Translations under genes and position numbers: made by a program
The notes under the pieces: model-generated
Seen by the model: the letters and a program-made list of their open reading frames with translations, nothing else
What the model was told of the DNA's origin: nothing
Databases searched by the model: none
In this document: positions 1 to 10,400 of the stretch, piece after piece
Layout: each line of letters begins with the position of its first letter
Numbering within the stretch: position 1 is the stretch's first letter
Source of the DNA: Apostichopus japonicus
Taxonomy: Eukaryota > Echinodermata > Holothuroidea > Aspidochirotida > Stichopodidae
Assembly (NCBI RefSeq): GCF_037975245.1
Contig: NC_092575.1
Span: forward strand, 21,157,841 to 21,221,840
DNA length: 64,000 nucleotides
Reading direction: 5' to 3'

Positions 1-822
1 GATGTTTAAACCGAATGGTGCCGTGGTCTTTAGGTTTAGTTCCCAGAAATTTTCTTTCGCTTTCCTAGATTTATCTGTCCAAGAATCGTTCTGGTCAATG
101 GCAATGACACGCAAATTCTCAATTGAATGATTTTGGAGATTGAAGTGATTTGCAACAGGTTGGTAGATCTTTTTTGTTTTGATCGCCAATCTATGTTGGG
201 TCATTCTCATTCTAAGAGTGTTTTTTGACTCTCCAATGTATTGTAAGTTACAAATATTGCAGTAGATGAGGTAAATGACATTTTTGGATAGGCAGTTAAT
301 TTTGTGCCGAATTTGGAACGTGCGTTTGGGTTGGTTGCTCTGAAAGGCCCCGGTCGAATCGACAAGTAAGCACGTTTTGCAATTTCGTGTACAGGGCGAT
401 GATCCTGCAGTTTCTGTTTTGCTTTCCCCTAATGGGGTGTCATCCCGAAAGGATGCCCGAACTAAGATATCCCGTAGGTTGCTGGGTCTTTTAAAAGCGA
501 TGACAGGTAATTCTGGGAATACTGATTTCAGGCGTTCGGTGCCTTGTAGTAGGTGAAAATTCTTCTGAATGATATTAGCCAGTGGTGGGAGACCAGGGTG
601 GAATTCAGTAACCAATGGTACCCTTTTGGAACTGGTTTGACGAGTTTTGTACGTCAATGTTTCGGTACGGGGTTTGCTTTTAGCCTTTTTGATGGCATTT
701 TCAATAGTACCCCGAAAATACTGTCTGTTTAGGAGGTGTTGTGACAGTTCTTTAGTGCGTGAATCAAAATCGACTTCAGAGGAGCAAATGCGTCGAATGC
801 GCAACGCTTGACTGTACGCGTT

Positions 823-824
<2 letters not shown>
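1..824 (-). mobile_element. Penelope-like element fragment: RT C-terminus plus GIY-YIG endonuclease
   Basis: The minus strand is open from about 824 to the window edge. Near 790 it reads ALRIRRICSSEVDF and near 725 LNRQYFRGTIENAI, the conserved end of the reverse-transcriptase region in Penelope-like and related GIY-YIG retroelements. A cysteine-rich stretch follows, then IYCNICNLQYIGESKN at about 270-223, which is the YIG half of a GIY-YIG nuclease, with an MRMTQHR motif just after it. The coding frame shows no stop in this stretch, so the copy may be fairly young. Its 5' part is missing because a (TA)n tract begins at about 825; its 3' end lies beyond the left edge. Family-level identification rests on motif recognition alone; the precise clade is not determined. 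Confidence 0.85.

Positions 825-857
<33 letters not shown>
825..857. repeat. (TA)n microsatellite
   Basis: Perfect TA repeat separating the Penelope-like fragment from the first SINE copy. It may be the remnant tail or the target of one of the two insertions. Confidence 0.95.
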
Positions 858-860
<3 letters not shown>

Positions 861-990
861 ATTAGGGTGTCCGCGTACAGAGCGGAAGGCCCGTGGTTCG
901 AATCCTGGTGGAGGCTGAAAGTTTTTTCACTGTTCTTGATTTTCCAACTCTTTACGATTTTCATTTACAGGTATATATATATATATATTT
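858..990 (+). mobile_element. tRNA-derived SINE, copy 1 (5' truncated)
   Basis: It contains the internal pol III B box GGTTCGAATCC and the same 3' body (CTGTTCTTGATTTTCCAACT) as the copy at 1230, and ends in a (TA)n tail. The A-box end is degraded where it abuts the upstream (TA)n tract. The pair defines one family: tRNA-like head, short unique body, TA-rich tail. Confidence 0.7.
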
Positions 991-1229
991 ATTTGCCTTT
1001 GTCGTTTACCTCCATTGCATTAACATAAAGTCTGTTCAAAGTATCTCTTTCGAGATCCGGCTTAAGGAATCACAAATGATTTCGAGTTTGTTAGCATCAT
1101 GTTTGATCTCTAGAGTAAGGCAAAATATGTCACCATAAACAGAACTAGTATTGTTCGATACAGGTGACAAACGCCTACAGTGGAATTACGAACTTCGTTA
1201 CCGGTTTCGAACCTCTGGACATACAACCA

Positions 1230-1376
1230 GCGTCCATAGCCTAGTGGTTAGGGTGTCCGCGTACAGAGCGGAAGGCCCTTGGTTCGAATCCCGGTGGAGG
1301 CTGAAAGGTTTTTGACTGTTCTTGATTTTCCAACTCATAACGATTTTCCAACTCATTTTTATATATATATATATAT
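1230..1376 (+). mobile_element. tRNA-derived SINE, copy 2 (full head)
   Basis: Bases 1230-1301 fold as a tRNA-like cloverleaf: a 7-bp acceptor with one mismatch, a D arm with TAGCCTAGTGGTTA (A box), an anticodon stem TCCGC/GCGGA around loop GTACAGA, and a T arm around TTCGAAT (B box). The would-be anticodon ACA is atypical and the T stem has a mismatch. Together with the attached shared body and (TA)n tail, this argues for a SINE rather than a working tRNA gene. The same body follows copy 1. Confidence 0.75.
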
Positions 1377-1487
1377 GTTAGGAACATGATTTGAACAAAA
1401 CAGAGGCCCCTATAAATTTTTATTAAGTTACCTTCACAGATAGTGGTACAGCCATTCAGAGGTTAGGGGAAAATGACCTGTCAGTGG

Positions 1488-1566
1488 CACATTGATATAC
1501 CATATGACATTGTGTTGCTGTACTATTCATTTTGCTCTGAGTTTTGTTCCTTTCTACCCCTCAGGT
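1488..1566 (+). repeat. 79-bp perfect direct repeat, copy 1
   Basis: Identical over 79 bases to 2369-2447 as read by eye. The 800 bp between the copies holds no recognisable gene. Confidence 0.9.
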
Positions 1567-2368
1567 ATGTTCTTTTTACTTTATTGTACTTATTACTTTA
1601 TCTGTAATAGTTTAAGGATCTAACTGATGTATTCTTATTAGTATTCATGGTAGCTTTCAATAGAAATGTCAAGATATTGAAGTGAACCCTTTTTATCAAT
1701 GCTAGTAGTTTTATATGTTCTTAATATAGCCTTAAGCTGTATGTTACCTGTATGGTACATTGTTATTTGATATGGTGAAGCCACTGCAGCTACGCCCAGG
1801 AACGAGGTGGTTCCATGGTGTCAAATTACTTAGCAGGTATAACCTGTGCTGCATAGACTAATTAGATGGATTGTTCTATTGGAAGAGGGGTTGATTAAAG
1901 TAGCTACACAGCAAGCTGCATAGGGTAGACCCCCTACAGAGATCTGGGTGCACAGGATTGGTGGAACTGTTTAGGTTACCATGGCAATCCTATACCAGGT
2001 AGAGATATTGTTCTTATTAGCTGTATACTGCCTGTGCAGTGGTAGTGTGTGGGTACAACTATATTGAAACCTTTGTTTTAATAATAAGTCGTGAGCTAGC
2101 TCCCTAGTTCATGCAGGGAAAAGTTGCTAGTCTAGGGGTGCACAGAGGATTAAGATGTTAGAATAAATATTAACACTTCTGTGTGCAGCTGTGTGGGTCA
2201 TGTCAGTTAGTTTGGTGGATATGTTTGTTGGTCTATGCGTGAGTGTGTGTTATCTGTAGATTGATTAGGTTTATCTGTTTATCAATAAAATCATGATGTT
2301 GAGGTTGATATGATATAACAGAGAGCTGTAAAGGACAATTATTGTTCTAGATTAAAGGGTTGTAAATA

Positions 2369-2447
2369 CACATTGATATACCATATGACATTGTGTTGCT
2401 GTACTATTCATTTTGCTCTGAGTTTTGTTCCTTTCTACCCCTCAGGT
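2369..2447 (+). repeat. 79-bp perfect direct repeat, copy 2
   Basis: Second copy, 881 bp downstream of the first. It is directly followed by CpG-rich sequence and a short (TA)n tract. Confidence 0.9.
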
Positions 2448-2529
2448 GGCCTATATATTGGCTCATACCTAGGTCACCCGAATCCCCGGGGTAACATATA
2501 TATATATATATATAAATTAATAAATAATA

Positions 2530-2620
2530 AATTTTCTTGTACGCTGCGCGCTGGTTGATGGTGGCGCTCCGCTTAGATAGTAATTCGCGCCCCCGGGTTA
2601 GAAAATCCTGGATACGCCCA
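2530..2620 (-). mobile_element. Fragment of the GCGTATCCAGG-type TIR element family
   Basis: On the minus strand it begins GGGCGTATCCAGGATTTTC and continues into the AAGCGGAGCGCCACCAT box. The same sequence is seen at 9486 and 63371, with related boxes at 5995 and 10840. No coding capacity is visible here. Confidence 0.7.
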
Positions 2621-3109
2621 TGCACAAGTGTGTAAAAAGTGTTCACCATACTCCATATATAAAACCCTGAATGTATATGTTCGAATAATAGCCGGGCTCA
2701 TATCAGATCACCCCTTTCCTGACACAGAGGAGATATAGATCAAGATTGTTATCATCCACACGTAAGCAATACATAATAAACATATCGTAAATGTATGTTA
2801 TAGTGGCGTTCTGTGTATATAAGATTCGTATACAACTTCAAACTGACAAACTGACTTCAACATACATGGTTAGTAGCAGCGGGAGTATATCACAAGACCT
2901 TTATTGGTTGTTATGTTATCTTAGTGAAAATAGAGACGACCAGGTTTATATCATCAAGTGAGGCAGATCACACACCCCTAAAATGTGAAGAGTATGTTTA
3001 TGATTTTGATATCAATTGATGATAAATATCATCAACTAGCTGTTGATATGTATGTTTTAAATAGGTTATATAGTACTTTTGCAATAGTGACTTTAACCGC
3101 TTTGTGTAA

Positions 3110-3116
3110 AGAGAAG

Positions 3117-3173
<57 letters not shown>

Positions 3174-3180
3174 ACTTCTC
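3110..3180. repeat. (TA)n microsatellite flanked by 9-bp inverted arms
   Basis: About 52 bp of TA sits between GAGAAGTTA and TAACTTCTC, so the whole tract can extrude as a long AT hairpin. The surrounding 2.6-4.3 kb is AT-rich intergenic or 5' non-coding sequence in which I see no convincing gene. Confidence 0.9.
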
Positions 3181-4321
3181 AATTTACATACAAAAAAATA
3201 TCATGTTAAGAATTAAATCGCAACAGTACAAAATAAACAAAGTATCAAATAAACAATAGAAAATACTATGCAAACCTCAAAGACGCAATTCAAATAATTT
3301 CTACGATAACACTTTAACATTTAATTTACTTCATTAAACATAATTATCAAAACGTACCTCTTTGGTATATCTTAATCGTTTCGCATACTACTCTGATAAC
3401 GCAATTTCTACACTATTAGGCTGCCTATTAAATATGTACAGGCTGCCACACCCTGGCATATACTGAACAAATATAGTTATGGCTATGCTACTCACATCAA
3501 GAATGTGCCGTCCTCTCTTATTATAGCAGTTATCCATCCACTACCTCTTTTGTGTTCCATTCTTGAGCTTTTATTATCTTATATTCAGTTGAGAATTTGC
3601 TTCATCCTCTGATCAAAGTCACAGCATTTCGTTTAAATTTTTCAATTATTTCAAAGGGCCCTCTGTTTGAAATTTGTATTATCACTGCACGCTTCGTTGA
3701 CCTGCCAGTGACTCAGCATAAAAAACGGATCGAATTATATCAAGAACAAGTATATATTCAAGACCTTTCGAAGAATATTAGCTGTTCCTCACCTACACCT
3801 GTCTAACACAGACGTATGACATTGTAAGTAAAAAAACATTTATGAATTTCTATCAACAGCACTGCAGTGAAGGGAAATATAGCTAAATTGAACAACAGGC
3901 CTGTACAGGACATTTTGAATACAAATTTAAATTTCTTTAAAGAAAATCCCCACTTTTGACCATTGTATATGTGAATATATCATTTTCTCAAAAGTTCAAC
4001 TATTTTCTTACGGTTTCGTCGTCTTTTTCGTAATCCAGCATAAATGAAATATAACTGTAACGTAAATTCCTGATCGATCGTACACAGTGTGATTTTAGAA
4101 TCGGGGATGACCAGTAACATAATTTCATCCATCATATTAATTCAAGGGTGCTTGTTAAACATCAAATGAGGCCACAGCATTCACCCAAAATAACATCTTC
4201 TTTCCGTTCTGTTTATCTCTGTATTTATTGAGATATTCCTCGGTATGAATTTTTTATGGGGGGGGGGTGGGGGGGGGGAATGTCATATTTGTTTCTTAAG
4301 AATTTTTCTAATTTTATTCGC

Positions 4322-4401
4322 AGATCAGAACTCTCGCTGCATTAATATAATTCTCGTAGAACTTATTAAGCACATGTGAAAATGGCCACCACGAAAACCT
4401 C
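4322..4401 (+). CDS. Host gene exon 1: predicted coding start (ATG at 4382), 20 coding nt
   Basis: A strong acceptor (pyrimidine-rich, ending TTCGCAG at 4321) opens this exon. ATG at 4382 lies in AAAATGG context, and the exon ends at the consensus donor GTAAGT (4402). It encodes MATTKT plus two bases, so it donates phase 2. That is exactly what the beta-propeller exon at 35256 needs, since its first base completes a codon. Joining them makes the total coding length divisible by three (5436 nt). Splice logic only; the link crosses a ~30.9-kb intron filled with mobile elements. The exon 5' of this one would be untranslated. Confidence 0.45.
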
Positions 4402-7400
4402 GTAAGTATTATTATTTCTTTTATAAAAGATCCAAATATGTATATTCTTGGCAACTATACATGACAGTATAAGAAAAGTATTGATTATTTGTTATCTTTA
4501 CATTCACCTAAAAATAAACAAGCAATGTTATATAATAAAAATCTTTCGTAGAAAGAAGTCTTGCATAAATGAACTGTTCGTTCCCCAGATAACTCATGAA
4601 ATGGGGGAAATGGATCAGTGTCGAGGGGGAGGGGTGGGTGGGTGGGGGGACATCACGGTGTCGTTGCATTGAGGAGGTAAAGAACGAAGCCATCTCAAGT
4701 CGCGGATCAAATTGATCCTTTCTGCATTCTGTGCCACAAATAACATTATTTTAATATGACCACGAAACAGCACCTTTCGATTGATTACTTTAAGTTATCA
4801 GCAAAATGGCACTTCCTGAGTACACTTTTCTTAAATGTCTCAACAAAAGGACATTTTGTAAATAACACAAAATGACAAAGTAAGGTATTTGTCCAAGATG
4901 TGCACTTCCAATCTATGAAACGGGGCACTTCTTAACGTTTTTGTTAGAGAACAGGAGGAACGTGTCCCCTCGGATGCACAGCATCGGGTCAATACAAATT
5001 ATAATATAAGATATAATACAAATTTAATAGAGATAAAAGAACATGTTTTGGTGGAGTTATTAGAAGTTTAAAACAGTGGATTAACATTAAGATTTAGCAT
5101 TGCACTAAGGCACCGGCGTCATCGATCTCTGTACCATTAAGTGAGCATTCCAGAGTTTTAGCATATTCTGAAGGTAAATATCTTTGAAACATATGTAGCT
5201 ATAGACAGGGGCGTAGCGAAGGGGTTTTTGTTGGGGGTGTGGAGAATTTGATTTACCGACGGATCTGGAAGTGGTGACTGAAATGGGGGAGGGGTCTAAT
5301 GGGAGGGGGTGTCCTCCTCCCCTTTGGAAAATATTTAGTATTGAAATGTCCTTAGATGCAATCTGGTGCATATTTTAAGTCAAATTTGGCACCGTAGAAT
5401 TTCCATTTCGATATTATTTTTTATGGCAGTCGGCAGAAGAAGAATTAATTGGATAACGAAGAAAAATTTCATACCGGTACGTTATATGGAAAGTAGATTA
5501 TACAAATCGCAGCTTGAAATTAGGAAGTCAGATTCTAGTTGCTGAACATTGGTGAATGTAATTTGAGCCTGATTGGTGGCGCTGCTCTAGTGGCGACACA
5601 CTCGCACTAGTTCTCTCCAGTTTTTCGTCCATTTTAATGTTCGTTTTGTATAATCGTCTACTTTCATACATACAAGGTGAAGCCAATCGTCTGGATGACC
5701 ATATTGGTCGTATTTCTTGGGACATAATCTCTTTGTTTTGGAGGAATCAGTGATTTTCAGTCGACCGCCGACAAGAGATATTCTACAGCCGAGCTCTACG
5801 CACTACGCAGCCAGCCTACACATAGTGAGTTACAACGTCTGTTCATTGACAATAGCATTCCCAAGGAAATTCGAAAACGGAAACGGGGCAAGGCAGGAGG
5901 TGTGAGGAAGAGGCAGCGACGTAGCCAGGAATTTGAAAGGGGGGGAGCACTTTTTGCGACTGATATGGATTTTCAAAATTGTAGGCACGACTATCTGAGC
6001 GGAGCGCCACCATCGGTTGGCGCGGAGCGTACAAGAAAATTTTTGGTTTTACAAACCCCCCAGATGGCCGGAAACGGCCCTTCCCGAGTGTTCATTCTGG
6101 TTCCATGGCCTCTTGCTAACTTGAGACACCTCATTCAATATCACTTTTAAACCAAAAAGACAAACGAGTTAAAATAGTACGTAATTCAATACTACATAAT
6201 GTTCGGTATTTAAAATTAGCAAAGTACATGTACAGAGTAGTCTTACTTTTCAACTGCTGATACTTGTAGATACATATATAGATAGGCCAGAAATGTCTTT
6301 GATACAACTATAGCCAGTAATTGTCTTTGTTACAACTGTAAATGTTTAAGTTAGCCTAATATAAGAGAAGGCGAGAGCTATCCGACGATTGCCATCTGAT
6401 GCAAATTTCTCAACTGTTTTCTCAAGGCTGAAATATTATCTGCGTAAACGGGTTCTTAACTAGATGTTAAAAAAACTGACAAGATCGGATTCTAGACTTT
6501 TTTCGGCGGGTAGAGTGTTGAATGAAACGGCACGCGATAGAAATGACAGCCTAAATTAGAAGACTAGGTCACCTAATTTAGCAGCCATATTCTTGCTACG
6601 TTCATTTCAATAGTTATTCCTGTCTGGACTCTTAAACTCGTCCAGCAAGCTTATGGATTTGAAATATGGGTGTTTATAAAGAAGATAACTTGGCCAAAAA
6701 AAGTGTAGGCCCGGGCCTACAGTGCTACATACTGGCTACGCCCCTGATCATATGATATCATATTATCAGCAGATTTTGTTTCCTGTTTGAATTCTTTTAC
6801 ATGCTCTTTTACATAATATATCAGAAAGACAAACATAGTGCTCTTTTACAATTTTTCCAGTAGGATGATTCTTGTTTATTGTCCAATGTCTGGACTTTAA
6901 TACATTTGACGAACTTAACTGATGGACAATATAAACTTTCATATTTTGTAATATAGCCAGATATGCAGTGGCCAAAAAACAAATATCGTTATCGCAGTGT
7001 ATTAGCAGTGTAATAATTATTATAGGAAGTGCGTATCACGTACGATTGCTATAGCTTAGCTTCATAACATGCTATTCGTGCACAACTTAGGACGAATCAT
7101 AGAAAGGATGAAAACGAACGTTGTTGTGCATACGGTTCGTGACATTCCATAGAGTGCGGTTAGGTAGGCAATATGTATTTTATTACGCAGTGGCCAACTG
7201 TAGGCTTGTAATAGGCTATAGGCTAAATTTAGCTAATTGCATCTGCCAAACTAAGTTAGTAGTTGAATCAGTAGGCGGGAATGTTACTACGATTATAATC
7301 GAGTTAACGGAGCTGACGAGTATTCAAGATCAAAAGAGCACTGACAAAATACCATGCTAAAAAAACAACAGTTTTAAAAAAAAATCGACACTGAAAGGGG

Positions 7401-10400
7401 GGAGCGGTCGCTCCCCCTGCTCCCCCCTGGCTACGTCCCTGGGAAGAGGAACAGGCGATTGAAGCACAAACCCTACCTACCATCTATCATAATGGGTAAC
7501 GTACAATCAATAACTAATAAAATTGATGAGATCTCCGCTAACTGCAAATTTCTGCAGGAATTTCGGAATGCAAGTATACATATCATTCACCGAGACCTGG
7601 CTTACCGAACACCATACTGACTCCCATGCCTCGATAGATGGATTCACACTATTAAGAGAGGATCGGACAACTCAATCCGGGAAAGGAAAAGGGGGTGGGG
7701 TGTGCATATACGTGAATCAGAAGTGGTGCCACCCGAATAATGCCCATATTAAACGTCACTCATGTTCCCCCAATATCGAGATTTTAACTGTCACATGTCG
7801 CCCTTATTACTTGCCACGGGAGTTTTCACACGTTATTATTCACACTGTCTATGTTCCACATCGCAATGTTGCCAAATCAGCGGCAATGGAACTCATTGAC
7901 AATATTGATAAATTTGAAACCTCCGCGCCGGATGCTCTCACTATAATCAACGGTGATTTTAACCATTGTAATCTCAGACGAAGCAGTGTGCATTATTATC
8001 AACAAGTCAAGTGTGCCACCCGCGAAGCTGCAACCCTGGACTTGCTCTATACAAATGTTAAAGACGCTTATCTGTCCGTCCAACTTCCCAAGCTCGGTAG
8101 AGCAGACCATAATCTGGTTAATCTGATGCCCAGATATCGACCCATCGTGAAGAGGGAGAATCCCCGCGTAATCCATGTACAACAATGGAACAATGACGCT
8201 GTCGATCATCTGCGGGCTGAGTTGGACAGTACAGACTGGGATATGTTTGTGGAGGCCAGCGCTGGCCTGGATGAACTGACACGTTCAATAAGCGATTACA
8301 TATCTTTCTGTGTTGACAATACCATCCCAAAGAAGGAAGTCAAAGTTTTCCCAAATAACAAACCGTGGATCACAAAGAAGGTGAAGAATATCATCAACAA
8401 GAAGAAGGGCCTATTCAAGAGGGGTGACTCGGGCGCACTGAGGGACATACAAAAGGAGCTTAAAAGAGTGATCGCCCAGGAGAAAGCCGCTTACCGGGAC
8501 AAGATAGAGAAACTGTTCACAGACAATAACATGAAACGTGTCTGGGAGGGTATTCGCCTTATGAGTGGCTACAGTAATAACTCTAGTTCTCGCCACATAC
8601 CAGAAATGAGCCATGATTATGCCAATGATTTGAATCACTTTTATAACCGTTTTGACCAGCAAGATTTTACAGATGAACATAGTAAGCTTCAAACCATATC
8701 GACAAATTATACTTGTGACGTAGTGGTGTCCGAGGGGGACGTTCGCCGGCAGTTCTCCAGGTTAAACCCATCTAAGGCTGCTGGACCCGATAATGTCCAA
8801 CCTAAGGTTTTGAAGCATTGTGCAATAGAGCTGGCTCACATTTTTACTGTAATTTACAATTTGTCCTTCAAAACTGGGGAGGTGCCTCATCTATATAAGC
8901 AATCCAGTATTATTCCAGTGCCAAAATGTTCTGTCATCTCTTGTATGAACGACCTTCGCCCTATAGCGTTAACTGCAGTGCCAATTTAGGTATGCGAGCG
9001 TTTATTCTTAAATCGTTTTAATCCTCTAGTTGCTCCATATTTAGATCCTTTACAGTTTGCTTACAAGGCTAGCCGTAGTTGTGAAGATGCCATACTGCTA
9101 CTTCTTCAATGCTTGTATTCACACTTAGAGCACCATGGCAATTCTGCACGCGTGATGTTCTTTGACTTCTCATCTGCATTCAACTCTATTCAGCCTCACA
9201 ATCTTGCTACAAAGCTTATCAATATGGGCATCCCACATGGGTTTATTCACTGGATTGTCAAGTATCTCACAAATCGCACCCAATTTGTCAAACACGGTCC
9301 CACCTGTCGATCTAACATTATTACCTCCAACACCGGAGCGCCGCAAGGCACAGTTCTAGCTCCGTTTCTTTTCACCTTGTACACGTCTGACTGCAGATCC
9401 CAGGAGAAGATATGTCCCATCATCAAGTTTGCCGATGACACAGCCATGGCTGGACTCATTCGTGGTAATGATGATGGGGCATATCAGGCGCGTATCCAGG
9501 ATTTTCTAACCCGGGGGGCGCGAATTACCATCTAAGCGGAGCGCCACCATCGGTTGGCGCGGAGCGTACAAGAAAAATTCTGGTTTTGATACCCCCCAGA
9601 TCACCGGAAATGGCACTTCTCGGGCTTGAAAATGACCAACCAGATGTACACTTTTGCCTGAGAACCAAGTATTTCCCAAAAGTTTTTTTCCATCCATAAC
9701 CTTTTTGAAGATTGTAACCAGTCACTCATCATGTTCGACCTCATTGCATGTCCTATGGATCATTGCTTTTGTAGGTGATTCTACGTCACGGCCCACAATA
9801 TCTGACAGCCCCACTTTTCAAGGTTTTAAGCCCAATATTTCATGGGCTTAAATCACTTCAAAACATACCCATAATGTTGCACAAAATTCAATCTATGGAC
9901 AACCAATATAGAAAAAATGTTGGTCAGGAAATTTTCGAAAATTCAGACACAGTTAATTTATTGGTGTAGAAATATTGCAACCTCTTATAATGGCTATTAT
10001 AAAACTTGGTTGAAGGAAATGAAAAATAGCAGATATTTCCGATATCAGGTATATCGAAACCGAACACTACACACATAGGCGTAGGTCCCGTAGAAGGCGG
10101 GGGCTGCAGCCCCCCCCCCCCGCAACCAAATTTTTTCCCATTTTTTTCGGGCACCTACTGAAAGAAAAATAAATAGCAATGAATAGCTTAAAAATGATCT
10201 CCTTGGTAATTAAAATAAAGTTCTAAGCTTGGCCGACATTACTACTGTAAAAGAGAGTTTTGACATAAATGGATCTGTATGCTTTTTCTCCATCTACATA
10301 AGACATTTGGATGTTTGCTGCTCGCCCCAATGAAAAGAAATATAGGCTAATTTGAGGTTCAAATGATGCTGTAAAGGAGGTTTTATACTCTATTATGCTA

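Noticed and set aside
759-1138. Short open frames rich in Tyr-Ile repeats
   Set aside because: They are translations of (TA)n microsatellites, as are those at 2985-3209, 48747-48986 and 49842-50141.
1230-1301. Possible functional tRNA gene
   Set aside because: The cloverleaf folds, but the anticodon ACA is atypical, the T stem is mismatched, and the head is joined to a body repeated in another copy; it is a SINE head.
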